A stretch of 64,000 bases of DNA, from positions 1 through 64,000 of the forward strand of contig NZ_JAPCIO010000006.1 in the NCBI RefSeq assembly GCF_025909975.1, in the 5' to 3' direction. Below are positions 7,231-16,195 of the stretch, in pieces. This stretch comes from Flavobacterium lacisediminis (GTDB lineage: Bacteria > Bacteroidota > Bacteroidia > Flavobacteriales > Flavobacteriaceae). How positions within the stretch are numbered: position 1 is the stretch's first letter; every line of letters begins with the position of its first letter. The position numbers and the translations under genes are program-made. Below the pieces are notes generated by a model that made no database searches, was not told where the DNA came from, and saw only the letters and a program-made list of their open reading frames with translations.

Positions 7231-9678
7231 ATGAACAAGAAAATTCTTATTGTTGCCTTAACGTTATTCTTAAGTTTACTAACATTTGCACAACGTCCAG
7301 AAGGTAAAAAAATCACAATTTCTGGTAAAGTAATTGAAAAAGGAAGCAATCTTCCTTTAGAATATGCCACAATTGTATTCGAAAATAGCACAACTAAACA
7401 ACTTTCTGGTGGAATTACTGATGAAAATGGTAATTTCAAATTTGAAGTAACTGCAGGAAATTACAATGTTAGAGCAGAATTCATTTCGTTTAAAAATGTA
7501 ATAATTCCTCAAAAAGTTTTTAATGCTGATACTAACTTAGGCACCATTCAAATGGAAGCAGATGTTGCACAATTAAATGAAATTGAAGTAATAGCTGAAA
7601 AATCTACAGTTGAAATTAAACTCGATAAAAGAGTATATAACGTAGGTAAAGACATGATGGTAAAAGGTGGAACGGTGAGCGATGTATTAGACAATGTGCC
7701 ATCTGTAACAGTTGATGCTGAAGGAACAGTCGCTTTAAGAGGAAATGAAAGCGTTAAAATATTAATTGATGGAAAACCATCTGGTTTGGCCGGTATTAAT
7801 ATAGCAGACGCATTAAAATTATTACCAGCAGATGCTGTTGAAAAAGTTGAAGTTATAACTAATCCATCGGCTCGTTATGATGCTGAAGGTGGTGGTGGTA
7901 TCATCAATATAGTTTTAAGAAAAGGAAAAGCAAATGGTGTTAACGGTTCTATCATGGTAAATGCAGGTGATCCAGAAACCTATGGAACAAGTGTAAACTT
8001 AAATAAGAAAAGCGATAGTTATAACTTATTTTCAAACTTTGGATATAATTACAGAAAAAATCCAGGAAACTCAATGGTTGATGCTGAATATTTTAATTCA
8101 GATGGTTCAACTAGCCGTTTTATAAAAGAAAGAAGAACAAATGATAGATTAAGTGAAGGATACAATGCAAACTTTGGAATTGACTTAAACTTAACTAATT
8201 CATTAACGTGGACCAATGCTTTAACTTTTAGAGAAAATAATGGCGAAAATCCAGATAATGTATTCTTTTATAATTTTGATGCTTCAAACAATCCTACCTT
8301 TGTAAGAAACCGTTTAAACGATCAAAAAAGTGATGAATTTAGTATTGAATACTCATCAAACTTTACTAAAAAATTCAAAAAAGACGACCATAAATTAACC
8401 GTTGATTTTGCTACATCTCAAAATAGAGAAAATGAACAAGCAACAATTTATGATCAAATTTTAGGGGATCCAGCTTCTTTAGCAACTCAAGGAACAACTA
8501 ATAAGAATAATCAACAAAGAAACTTGTTTCAAACAGATTACGTATTACCAATTGGTAAGAATGGTCGTTTCGAAGCTGGTTATAGAGGAAGTTTCCAAAA
8601 GAATTTAACCGACTTTGTGGTTACACCTGTTTCTAATTTTTCTAACACATTAGAGTATATTGAAAATGTAAACGCACTTTATACTCAATACGGTTCTAAA
8701 ATTAATAAATTTTCTTACTTCTTTGGATTACGCTTTGAAGACAGTCATATTGAAGTAAACTCTTTATCTTTAGACGATTATAACACAAAAAAATACAATA
8801 ACTTATTCCCATCAGCTACTTTTAATTATGAATTTTCAGAATCAAGCTCTGTTAGTTTGAGTTATAGTAAGAGAATTAACCGTCCAAGAGGTCGTTTTTT
8901 AAATCCTGTTTCATCATTATCTAGTAATATTAATATTTTTCAAGGTAATCCTGATATAGATCCTTCTTTAACAGATGCTATCGATTTAGGCTATTTAAAA
9001 AGATGGAAAAAGTTAACGTTTAACACATCAGCTTATATCAATATGACAACTGACGCCTTTCAATTCATTAGAAAAGAATCAGGATTATTTGTAGAAGGTG
9101 TGCCAGTAATTTTAAGTACTCCTATCAACTTATCAAAAGAATATAGAGCTGGTTTTGAATTCAATTTAAACTACACACCATATAAATGGTGGAGAATTAA
9201 TGGAAACTTTAATGCGTTTAGAAATGAAACGCAAGGAGATTATTCTTACGTAGACTATTTAGGAAATACAGTAACGCAGAATTTTGATAATGTGGCTTTA
9301 ACTTGGTTTACAAGAATTTCTTCAAAAATTACATTACCATACAAAATTGATTGGCAAACTAATGGAACTTACAACGCACCACAAACGAATGCTCAAGGTA
9401 AATCATTAGGTGTTGCTTCTATGAATATTGCATTTAGCAAAGATTTCCTAAAAGACAAAGCAAGTATTTCTTTAAATGTGAGTGATGTTTTCAACTCAAG
9501 AAAAAGAATCATGGAAACAAACATTCCTAATGTCGTAAGCTCTTACAGTGAAATGCAATGGAGAGAAAGACAAGTTATGTTAACTTTCACTTACCGTTTT
9601 AACAAACAGAAAAACGAAAAAGAAAGACAACAAAAACGTGAAGACAATGGTGAAGGTGATTTTATGGGACAACCATAA
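7231..9678 (+). CDS. TonB-dependent outer-membrane receptor, CarboxypepD_reg-like + plug + beta-barrel
   Basis: 815-residue outer-membrane protein. Signal peptide MNKKILIVALTLFLSLLTFAQ, then a carboxypeptidase-regulatory-like beta-sandwich (about 30-110; ISGKVIEKGSNLPLEYATI), a plug domain (about 120-230; LRGNESVKILIDGKPSG and NPSARYDAEGGGGIINIVL), and a long barrel ending YRFN plus a charged tail. It belongs to the barrel type common in Bacteroidota whose ligand cannot be read from sequence; no SusD partner follows, so a polysaccharide utilisation role is not supported. It is likely energised by TonB-ExbBD. The gene is monocistronic: own promoter at 7199-7206 and strong terminator at 9705-9733. 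Confidence 0.92.
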   Translation: MNKKILIVALTLFLSLLTFAQRPEGKKITISGKVIEKGSNLPLEYATIVFENSTTKQLSGGITDENGNFKFEVTAGNYNVRAEFISFKNVIIPQKVFNADTNLGTIQMEADVAQLNEIEVIAEKSTVEIKLDKRVYNVGKDMMVKGGTVSDVLDNVPSVTVDAEGTVALRGNESVKILIDGKPSGLAGINIADALKLLPADAVEKVEVITNPSARYDAEGGGGIINIVLRKGKANGVNGSIMVNAGDPETYGTSVNLNKKSDSYNLFSNFGYNYRKNPGNSMVDAEYFNSDGSTSRFIKERRTNDRLSEGYNANFGIDLNLTNSLTWTNALTFRENNGENPDNVFFYNFDASNNPTFVRNRLNDQKSDEFSIEYSSNFTKKFKKDDHKLTVDFATSQNRENEQATIYDQILGDPASLATQGTTNKNNQQRNLFQTDYVLPIGKNGRFEAGYRGSFQKNLTDFVVTPVSNFSNTLEYIENVNALYTQYGSKINKFSYFFGLRFEDSHIEVNSLSLDDYNTKKYNNLFPSATFNYEFSESSSVSLSYSKRINRPRGRFLNPVSSLSSNINIFQGNPDIDPSLTDAIDLGYLKRWKKLTFNTSAYINMTTDAFQFIRKESGLFVEGVPVILSTPINLSKEYRAGFEFNLNYTPYKWWRINGNFNAFRNETQGDYSYVDYLGNTVTQNFDNVALTWFTRISSKITLPYKIDWQTNGTYNAPQTNAQGKSLGVASMNIAFSKDFLKDKASISLNVSDVFNSRKRIMETNIPNVVSSYSEMQWRERQVMLTFTYRFNKQKNEKERQQKREDNGEGDFMGQP

Positions 9679-9704
9679 TATCAAACACTACATAATTGAC
9701 ATAA

Positions 9705-9733
9705 AAAAAGTCCCGATTGAATCGGGACTTTTT
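9705..9733. terminator. Strong bidirectional intrinsic terminator
   Basis: 13-bp perfect stem (9705-9717 with 9721-9733, core AGTCCCGAT) around a 3-nt loop, with A and T tracts on the two sides. It serves the receptor gene on the plus strand and the small membrane protein on the minus strand. Confidence 0.92.
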
Positions 9734-9754
9734 ATTTTTAAAATTAAAAGAAAA

Positions 9755-9925
9755 TTATCCTTCTAATTCAGCTTGTCTTTTAGCTCTTTTCTCTTTAATC
9801 AATTCTATTATAGCTCCGCCCAACCAATAGTGAACAAATCCAACTAAGAATATCATCAACCAAAAACCAATAGTTAATATGGTTAAGAAAAGTAAAAAAC
9901 CTAGGTACTGTTGAAATTCAAACAT
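9755..9925 (-). CDS. 56-residue single-span membrane protein
   Basis: A small gene easy to miss. ATG at 9925, TAA at 9755. The product starts MFEFQQYLGF, has a hydrophobic stretch of about 30 residues (LLFLTILTIG onward to HYWLGG, one long or two short spans), then a basic amphipathic tail EKRAKRQAELEG. The tail composition and the in-frame stop right before the shared terminator fit a real gene rather than chance. The same type of short inner-membrane protein is common in flavobacteria, but I know no function. It lies 81 bases downstream of corA on the same strand and may share its transcript. Confidence 0.75.
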   Translation of the reverse strand: MFEFQQYLGFLLFLTILTIGFWLMIFLVGFVHYWLGGAIIELIKEKRAKRQAELEG

Positions 9926-10006
9926 AATATTTTCCGGAATTTATGAATTCACGTCAAAGATAATAGTAATATTTATTTTTGACAATAGAATCTTAATTAT
10001 TTTTAG

Positions 10007-11086
10007 CTAAAACCACTTTTTAACTTTGAAATAAACAAACATCATGGCTACAACACTCAACATAATTCCCCAAATGATAAAATAGCCATACTCCCACTCC
10101 AACTCGGGTAAATTCCTAAAGTTCTGACCATAAACACCTACGATGAAAGTTAAAGGTAAAAAGAACATAGAAACCACTGTTAAAGTTTTCATTACTTGAT
10201 TCATTTTATGATTCTGTGCCGAAAAAAAGTAATTAGACGTACTATCTAAAGTGATTAAATCGGAATCAATTTGTTCCAATAATTCCAAACATTTTTGATG
10301 TAATCTTGAGAAAAACGTAAAATTCTCTGGTTGGATATCATTAAAAACATTATCATCTTTGATACTTTTAATCGAATATAACGAATCGCGTAACGGAATA
10401 ATAGAACGTTTCAAAAAGTTAAAATTATCGCGATGTTTTTCTATTAGTGCTAAAACCTCTGGATTTGTATTTTCCTTAGATAAATCTATTAAATCGTCTA
10501 CTTTATTTTCTTCACTTTCAATTGTAATGTAAAAATTTTCGATAATTGCATCTAGCAATAAATACAACAAATAATCGGCTTTTTTTGTTCTAACAACACC
10601 CGAATTCGTTCTAATTCGTTCTCTAATATGGGTAAAAAAATCACTTCTCTTTTCCTGAAAAGATATCAAAACATTATCCATCAATAAAAAACTAATTTGC
10701 TCAACACTAATATTATCAGAAGATTTTAAAGGCAGTAACGACTTCACATTAAAAAATAGGATATTGTGATACTCTTCTACTCTTGTTCGCTTAGTAGTAT
10801 TTAAAATATCTCCAATTATAAAATGATCGGCATTAAACTTCGCACCCACTTTTTCTATAAATGCATGATTATTTAACCCATGAATATTAATCCAATTCAC
10901 TTTTAAATCATCAATATTTGTGTCTAAATCATGAGGCTCACACTGCTGAAATTCAATAACTTCCTCAGTATTATACACAAACATTTGCATTTCGGTTGGT
11001 GTATCTTTATGAATACCCGTATACTCTAATGTACTTGGCTGTACTTTTCTTCCTTTTTTATATTTTATTTTTCTCAAAACAAACAA
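10007..11086 (-). CDS. corA: CorA-family magnesium/divalent metal transporter with GQN motif
   Basis: Membrane transporter for Mg2+ (or another divalent ion) forming a pentameric channel. The ~290-residue N-terminal cytoplasmic domain is followed by two C-terminal helices (about 301-318 and 333-352), the CorA layout. The signature at the end of the first helix is YGQNF (Gly320-Gln321-Asn322) rather than YGMNF, with the conserved loop NLPELEWEYGY after it. No ATG is available near the start: TTG at 11086 gives 359 residues and TTG at 11077 would give a 356-residue protein starting MRKIKYKK, which is the more family-like form. It is divergent from hutI. Confidence 0.88.
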   Translation of the reverse strand: MFVLRKIKYKKGRKVQPSTLEYTGIHKDTPTEMQMFVYNTEEVIEFQQCEPHDLDTNIDDLKVNWINIHGLNNHAFIEKVGAKFNADHFIIGDILNTTKRTRVEEYHNILFFNVKSLLPLKSSDNISVEQISFLLMDNVLISFQEKRSDFFTHIRERIRTNSGVVRTKKADYLLYLLLDAIIENFYITIESEENKVDDLIDLSKENTNPEVLALIEKHRDNFNFLKRSIIPLRDSLYSIKSIKDDNVFNDIQPENFTFFSRLHQKCLELLEQIDSDLITLDSTSNYFFSAQNHKMNQVMKTLTVVSMFFLPLTFIVGVYGQNFRNLPELEWEYGYFIIWGIMLSVVAMMFVYFKVKKWF

Positions 11087-11148
11087 ATTTTATATAAAGA
11101 TAGGAGTTTTTAAAAATGAGAAGTATTTTTACGAAAATTTATTTTTCA

Positions 11149-12384
11149 ATGCAAACCTTATTCATCAATATAAAAGAACTTTTACAAATCAGAGAAACTG
11201 GAATTGATAAAATTTCGGGTTCAGATATGGCTACATTACCTAAAATTGACAATGCATATTTAGTAATCGAAAACAATATCATTTCCGATTTTGGTCCAAT
11301 GGAAAATTGCCCAAAACTTTCAGATGTTAAAATTATTGATGCAACCGGACAAGTTGTTTTACCAACATGGGTAGACAGTCACACACACATCGTGTACGCA
11401 GGAAACCGAATTCAAGAATTTGTAGATAGAATAAATGGTTTGTCCTATGAAGAAATAGCTAATCGTGGTGGAGGAATCTTAAATTCGGCTAAAAAATTAA
11501 ACGAAACTTCAGAAGACGAAATTTACGAGCAATCAAAAATACGTTTAGAAGAAGTCATGCAACAAGGAACTGGTGCTGTAGAAATCAAATCGGGTTATGG
11601 ATTATCAGTGGATGGCGAATTGAAAATGTTGCGTGTAATCAAACGTTTAAAAGAAAATTATCCAATTGCAATAAAAGCTACATTTCTTGGTGCTCATGCT
11701 TTTCCTATGGAATACAAAGAAAATCATGCTGCTTATATCGATTTGATTATAAACGAAATGTTGCCAAAAATAGCTTCCGAAAATTTAGCCGATTATATTG
11801 ATGCATTCCTTGAAACTGGATATTTTTCAGTTGAAGAAACCATAAAAATCATGGAAGCTGGAAGAAAATATGGTTTAGAACCAAAAATTCACGTCAATCA
11901 ATTCACCGCTATCGACGGAATTAAAGCTTGTGTTGAAAATAGTGCATTATCAGTTGACCACTTAGAAATTGTAACGGATGAAGATATTGAGGTTTTAAAA
12001 AACAGTAAAACAATGCCGGTAGCTTTGCCAAGTTGTTCTTATTTTATAAGCATTCCATACACACCTGCGCGAAAAATGATGAATGCAGGCTTACCCTTAG
12101 CTTTAGCAACCGATTACAATCCTGGCACTACTCCATCTGGAAATATGAATTTTGTCGTAGCAACTGCTTGTATTAAAATGAAAATGACGCCAGAAGAAGC
12201 CATCAATGCTGCAACCATAAACGGAGCTTATGCTATGGGAATTTCAAAAACTCACGGAAGTATAACAAAAGGGAAAAAAGCAAATCTTATCATCACAAAA
12301 CCAATTATGAGCTATTACCAATTACCATATGCTTTTGGAACAAATCTAATTGATAAAGTAATGATTGAAGGACAATTTATTTAA
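11149..12384 (+). CDS. hutI: Imidazolonepropionase (histidine degradation)
   Basis: Hydrolyses 4-imidazolone-5-propionate to N-formimino-L-glutamate, third step of the Hut pathway, in the cytoplasm. Amidohydrolase metal ligands are seen in VDSHTHIVYAG (His78, His80), with LGAHAFPMEY, KIHVNQF and ATDYNPGTTPSGN further on. The start at ATG 11149 gives 411 residues, the usual family length; an ATG at 11116 would add 11 residues and has less support. It is followed at once by crcB. hutG lies 1.4 kb further on the same strand; hutH and hutU are not in the window. Confidence 0.95.
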   Translation: MQTLFINIKELLQIRETGIDKISGSDMATLPKIDNAYLVIENNIISDFGPMENCPKLSDVKIIDATGQVVLPTWVDSHTHIVYAGNRIQEFVDRINGLSYEEIANRGGGILNSAKKLNETSEDEIYEQSKIRLEEVMQQGTGAVEIKSGYGLSVDGELKMLRVIKRLKENYPIAIKATFLGAHAFPMEYKENHAAYIDLIINEMLPKIASENLADYIDAFLETGYFSVEETIKIMEAGRKYGLEPKIHVNQFTAIDGIKACVENSALSVDHLEIVTDEDIEVLKNSKTMPVALPSCSYFISIPYTPARKMMNAGLPLALATDYNPGTTPSGNMNFVVATACIKMKMTPEEAINAATINGAYAMGISKTHGSITKGKKANLIITKPIMSYYQLPYAFGTNLIDKVMIEGQFI

Positions 12385-12385
12385 T

Positions 12386-12763
12386 ATGTTAAAAACAATA
12401 TTATTAGTAGGAATTGGAGGAGCAATTGGAAGTATTTTTCGATATGTAACTCATTGGGCTACCACAAAATATTTTCAAGGTTCATTTCCGCTTAGTACTT
12501 TTTTGGTTAATATTTTGGGAAGCTTATTAATCGGATTATTCATTGGTTATTTAGGGAAATATTTTCCTGAGAATCATCCTTTGAAATTTTTACTTATAGT
12601 TGGATTTTGTGGAGGATTTACTACTTTTTCAAGCTTTGCTTTAGAAAACTACAATTTACTTCAAAATAACCACCAAATTACAGCTTATATCTATATGGCA
12701 AGTTCAATAATCTTGACTATTACAGCTGTTGGATTAGGAAGTTACTTATCAAAATATCTATAA
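12386..12763 (+). CDS. crcB: Fluoride channel CrcB/Fluc
   Basis: Small four-helix membrane protein (125 residues) that works as a dual-topology dimer to let fluoride out of the cell. Diagnostic stretches are GGAIGSIFRY near the N terminus and GFCGGFTTFSSF in the third helix, which contains the Phe box and the central Na+ site region. Start is ATG 12386, one base after the hutI stop, so the gene is translationally linked to hutI although the functions are unrelated. No fluoride riboswitch is visible in front of hutI. A bidirectional terminator follows. Confidence 0.95.
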   Translation: MLKTILLVGIGGAIGSIFRYVTHWATTKYFQGSFPLSTFLVNILGSLLIGLFIGYLGKYFPENHPLKFLLIVGFCGGFTTFSSFALENYNLLQNNHQITAYIYMASSIILTITAVGLGSYLSKYL

Positions 12764-12764
12764 A

Positions 12765-12798
12765 AAAAGTCCAATGAAATTACTCTCATTGGACTTTT
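12765..12798. terminator. Bidirectional terminator between crcB and the coiled-coil gene
   Basis: Stem AAAAGTCCAATGA (12765-12777) with TCATTGGACTTTT (12786-12798), 8-nt loop; convergent genes on both sides. Confidence 0.9.
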
Positions 12799-12816
12799 AA
12801 AATTTTATAAAAACGA

Positions 12817-13695
12817 TTATTTCAATTCGAAACTTGTTTTAGAAACTAATTCAGCATTTTTATCAAATACGTTTACAAAGTAAGTTCCTTTAGCAAAATC
12901 TTTACCTGAAACTTCTTCATCAACTTGAACTGTCTTGTTTTCATATTTTACAGTAGACATAAAACTATATGTTAATGTTTTGTCTCCAGTTGGAATTGTT
13001 TTCTTTTCACCTAAAATATTACTTTTACTATCAATAATTTGAACATAATATTCTCTTGCACCTGTTTTAGCAATTTGATTTTCAGCAATTAAAAAACTTA
13101 CTTTTAACTTGTCAGCTCTTCCTGCTTTATCAGTTTCAATTTGTTTACCAGAACTTTTTTGTTTAACCGCTAAAACTTTTAAGTTTAAAACCGCTAATTT
13201 AGAACCTTTTTCAACAGTTTTAGTTAAGCTTTCGTTCTGAGTTAATAAAGTGTCATTGAATTTTTTAGCATCTGTTAAAACAACTTTTGTACTATCTAAA
13301 CTAGATGTTAAAGCTACATTTTGTTCTTTCAACGTTTTATTTTCAGCTACTAAATTATCCATTTCTCTTTTTAAACGGAAGTATTCATTTTTGTATTTTG
13401 CCATAGCAGCAGCGTCACCTTTCGATTTTTCTACTTGCTCTAACAAAGCAACCATTTTAGCTTGTTCTGCTTGTAACTCATCTTTCAATGCTGTGTTATC
13501 AGCAATCATAGAGTCATATTCTGCAATTTTTGTTTTTAATTCTTCTGCTAAAGTATTTTTCTCCGTTGTAACTTTATCAACAGTTTCTTTATTGTCAGAA
13601 TTAAGTTTAAAAATATAGCCTACACTTCCTAAAAAAAGTAATGCTAAAACTACCACAGCAGCTTTTAATCCAGAATTGTTTGATTTGTTTTCCAT
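12817..13695 (-). CDS. Membrane-anchored coiled-coil protein
   Basis: 292 residues from ATG 13695. Residues 1-10 are polar, 11-31 form one transmembrane helix (AAVVVLALLFLGSVGYIF), then about 130 residues of continuous heptad-rich coiled coil (alternating Lys, Glu, Leu, Asn) lead into a C-terminal beta-rich domain of ~100 residues (from about 185, with KVSFLIAENQIAKTG and YYVQIIDS). The C-terminal part probably faces the periplasm if the N terminus is inside. Homologues are common hypothetical proteins in Flavobacteriia; I know no tested role. Promoter at 13730-13760, directly divergent from hutG. Upstream in-frame codons to 13740 overlap the promoter and are not coding. Confidence 0.85.
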   Translation of the reverse strand: MENKSNNSGLKAAVVVLALLFLGSVGYIFKLNSDNKETVDKVTTEKNTLAEELKTKIAEYDSMIADNTALKDELQAEQAKMVALLEQVEKSKGDAAAMAKYKNEYFRLKREMDNLVAENKTLKEQNVALTSSLDSTKVVLTDAKKFNDTLLTQNESLTKTVEKGSKLAVLNLKVLAVKQKSSGKQIETDKAGRADKLKVSFLIAENQIAKTGAREYYVQIIDSKSNILGEKKTIPTGDKTLTYSFMSTVKYENKTVQVDEEVSGKDFAKGTYFVNVFDKNAELVSKTSFELK

Positions 13696-13729
13696 TTTTT
13701 GGTTTTGTTGGGTTATTGTTAAGTTTTTC

Positions 13730-13760
13730 CAAAAATACAATTTTTAAAGTATTTTCTAAA
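13730..13760 (-). promoter_or_regulatory. Promoter TTTA-N19-TATTTTTG for the coiled-coil gene
   Basis: On the minus strand the -33 element is TTTA (13760-13757) and the -7 box TATTTTTG (13737-13730), 19-bp spacer. The -7 box is an exact TAnnTTTG match, 34 nt before the ATG. Confidence 0.75.
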
Positions 13761-13761
13761 T

Positions 13762-13795
13762 TTTAAACGAATTTTATTTAAAAATAGTACTTTTG
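13762..13795 (+). promoter_or_regulatory. Promoter TTTA-N22-TACTTTTG for hutG
   Basis: -33 TTTA at 13762-13765 and exact -7 box TACTTTTG at 13788-13795. It is back to back with the divergent promoter at 13730-13760 and covers a TTG that would be the longer hutG start, supporting ATG 13814. Confidence 0.7.
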
Positions 13796-13813
13796 ATTGC
13801 ATTTATCAATTTT

Positions 13814-14845
13814 ATGGAGAATATTATACTTTTAAGCCAAAACGAATTAGCCAAAATAACCAACCACAGAAGTGGCGAAGTAAAATTTGGAGAAAAAATT
13901 ATCACAGTACCAAAAGACACTGATATTGTGGAATTTATAACAAATAGCGAAGCTAAATTTGTACTTTTTGGAATACCAGAGGATATTGGAGTAAAAGCAA
14001 ATCTAGGAAGAGTTGGTGCTGCTTCGGCCTACGATAGCGCATTACAAAGTTTGGCTAATATTCAACATAATAAATTTTGCAAAGGAAGCAATTTACTGGT
14101 TTTAGGTAAATTAAATGTAGAAGAACTTCTAGAAAAAGCACAAAATTTAGATGCAAACAACAAAGAACATCGCAAAGAATTGTTCAAATTAGTAGAGCAA
14201 TTAGATATTGAAGTTTCTCATATTGTGCACCAAATTTGCAATGCAGGTAAAATTCCAATTATTGTTGGTGGCGGACATAATAACGCATATGGAAATATAA
14301 AAGGATTAGCCTTAGCCAAAGGAAAACCAGTAAATGTAATAAATTTTGATGCGCATACCGATTTCCGAATTTTAGAAGGAAGACATTCAGGTAACGGATT
14401 TAGTTATGCTTTTGAAGATGGTTTTTTAAAGAAATATTTTGTTTTTGGATTACACGAAAACTTCGTTTCAAAAAGTGTTTTTAATACCTTAAAGGAATTA
14501 ACTTCGAGAGTAAAATATGTTACGTATGAAGAAGTTGATGTAAAACGTGAGAAAAACTTCGAAACCGAATTAGAGAATGCACTTAATTTCATTAAAAATG
14601 AACCTTTTGGAGTGGAATTAGATTTAGATGCGATTCCAAATATTCCATCAAGCGCAATGACTTTGAGCGGTTTTAGTGTAGATAAAGCACGTCATTTTGT
14701 GTATTACTTTGGAAAAAATCAAAATGCTTCTTATTTCCATATTTGTGAGGGCGCTCCAGAGCTTGACGATTCAAAAAACAACCATTTAACAGGTAAATTA
14801 ATTGCTTCGCTAATTACCGATTTCATGAAGGCTAAAATCGGGTAA
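13814..14845 (+). CDS. hutG: Formimidoylglutamase (arginase/ureohydrolase family)
   Basis: Hydrolyses N-formimino-L-glutamate to glutamate and formamide, the last Hut step. The Mn-binding ureohydrolase motifs are present: VGGGHNNAYGN, NFDAHTDFR and ELDLDAIP. 343 residues from ATG 13814, near the usual size for HutG in Bacteroidota. A TTG at 13793 overlaps the promoter and is not used. Together with hutI 1.4 kb upstream it points to a histidine-degradation pathway whose genes are split up on the chromosome. Agmatinase or arginase activity cannot be excluded by motifs alone, but the hut context supports the call. Confidence 0.85.
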   Translation: MENIILLSQNELAKITNHRSGEVKFGEKIITVPKDTDIVEFITNSEAKFVLFGIPEDIGVKANLGRVGAASAYDSALQSLANIQHNKFCKGSNLLVLGKLNVEELLEKAQNLDANNKEHRKELFKLVEQLDIEVSHIVHQICNAGKIPIIVGGGHNNAYGNIKGLALAKGKPVNVINFDAHTDFRILEGRHSGNGFSYAFEDGFLKKYFVFGLHENFVSKSVFNTLKELTSRVKYVTYEEVDVKREKNFETELENALNFIKNEPFGVELDLDAIPNIPSSAMTLSGFSVDKARHFVYYFGKNQNASYFHICEGAPELDDSKNNHLTGKLIASLITDFMKAKIG

Positions 14846-14869
14846 AAACCAACTTCCCTAAAATAACAC

Positions 14870-14877
14870 TATCTTTG
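14870..14877 (+). promoter_or_regulatory. -7 box TATCTTTG upstream of DEAD-box helicase
   Basis: Exact TAnnTTTG match, 44 nt before the ATG at 14922, giving a ~40-nt leader. A -33 TTTG is not evident. Confidence 0.65.
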
Positions 14878-14921
14878 TACTCTTATCGAAATTATTCGAT
14901 AGGAAAATTATTTATTCATTT

Positions 14922-16181
14922 ATGACATTTAACGATTTAAAATTATACAATAACATACAACAAGCTTTAGAAGAAGAAGGATACACTAATCCTACTCCTA
15001 TTCAAGAGCAAGCCATTCCTGAAATTTTATTAGGACAAGATTTAGTTGCCTGCGCCCAAACGGGAACTGGAAAAACAGGCGCTTTTGCCATTCCTATCTT
15101 AAATTTAATTCACAGAATTGTAGGTTCGGCTAAAAAAGCAAAACACATTAGAACTTTAGTAGTAACGCCTACAAGAGAATTAGCTATACAAATTGACGAA
15201 AGTTTTAAAACCTATGGAAAATATACTAATGTAAAGTCATTAGTGATTTTTGGTGGTGTTAATCAAGTTCCACAGGTAAACGAATTAAAAATGGGTGTCG
15301 ATGTTTTAATCGCAACTCCAGGTAGACTTTTAGATTTACACAAACAAGGATTTATCGATTTAGACCATTTACATCATTTGGTTTTAGACGAAGCTGATCA
15401 AATGTTAGATATGGGTTTTATTAATGATGTAAAAAAAATCATCAAATTAACTCCAAGTAACAGACAAACGTTGTTGTTCTCTGCAACAATGCCATTAGCC
15501 ATTAGAGAATTAGCAGATACTTTTTTAACACGTCCAAAATACATTTCGGTAACACCTATTTCATCTACGGCTGAAAACGTTTCACAAAAAGTGTATTTTG
15601 TAAATAAAGATGACAAGCGTTTACTTTTAAAACAATTGATTATTCAAGAAAGTTTAAGTAATGCTTTGGTATTTACAAGAACAAAACACGGTGCTGACAA
15701 TATTGTAAAAGTATTGAAAAAAGCGAGTATAAAAGCAGAAGCCATTCACGGAGATAAATCGCAAAATGCACGTCAACGCGTATTAGAACAATTTAAAAAC
15801 AAAGAAATTGATATTTTAGTTGCCACAGATATTGCGGCAAGAGGAATTGATATTGAGCAACTTCCGTTTGTAATTAACTTTGATATTCCAAATATTTCTG
15901 AAACGTATGTACACCGAATTGGTCGTACTGGTCGTGCTGGAAATTCTGGCTTAGCCATTTCTTTTTGTGGAAAAGACGAAAAACCATATTGGTTAGACAT
16001 TGAGAAATTAATCCGAATGAAAGTTAAAGTGGTTACCGATCACGATTATACTTGGAAAGACGAAGTAGTAAATCCGGATGCAAAACCAGATTTAAGAAAT
16101 AAAGACAAAAATAAAATGAATCCGAATTCCAATTCAAGAAAATCGGAAGCATCTAAGAAAAACAAAAAACGTTGGTACTAA
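14922..16181 (+). CDS. DEAD-box ATP-dependent RNA helicase (RhlE-like)
   Basis: Unwinds RNA duplexes in ribosome assembly, RNA decay or cold adaptation. All core motifs are present in order: Q motif PTPIQEQAIP, Walker A AQTGTGKT, PTRELA, TPGR, DEAD, SAT, and in the second RecA domain VFTRTKHGAD, ATDIAARGIDI and HRIGRTGRAG. 419 residues, with a short basic C-terminal tail (DKNKMNPNSNSRKSEASKKNKKRW) typical of RhlE-type proteins for RNA contact. The subfamily call is by length and tail only. Expressed from its own promoter; its stop codon lies in the terminator loop. Confidence 0.93.
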   Translation: MTFNDLKLYNNIQQALEEEGYTNPTPIQEQAIPEILLGQDLVACAQTGTGKTGAFAIPILNLIHRIVGSAKKAKHIRTLVVTPTRELAIQIDESFKTYGKYTNVKSLVIFGGVNQVPQVNELKMGVDVLIATPGRLLDLHKQGFIDLDHLHHLVLDEADQMLDMGFINDVKKIIKLTPSNRQTLLFSATMPLAIRELADTFLTRPKYISVTPISSTAENVSQKVYFVNKDDKRLLLKQLIIQESLSNALVFTRTKHGADNIVKVLKKASIKAEAIHGDKSQNARQRVLEQFKNKEIDILVATDIAARGIDIEQLPFVINFDIPNISETYVHRIGRTGRAGNSGLAISFCGKDEKPYWLDIEKLIRMKVKVVTDHDYTWKDEVVNPDAKPDLRNKDKNKMNPNSNSRKSEASKKNKKRWY

Positions 16182-16195
16182 CCAACGTTTTTTTT
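16164..16195. terminator. Terminator holding the helicase stop codon in its loop
   Basis: Stem of about 13 bp (core AACGTTGGT / ACCAACGTT) with a 4-nt loop at 16177-16180; the TAA stop is at 16179-16181. A and T tracts flank it, so it can also end the convergent kinase transcript. Confidence 0.9.

Noticed and set aside
13250..13618. 122-codon frame antisense to the coiled-coil gene
   Set aside because: Ser/Phe/Ala-rich mirror of the Lys/Glu/Leu coiled coil; no independent support.
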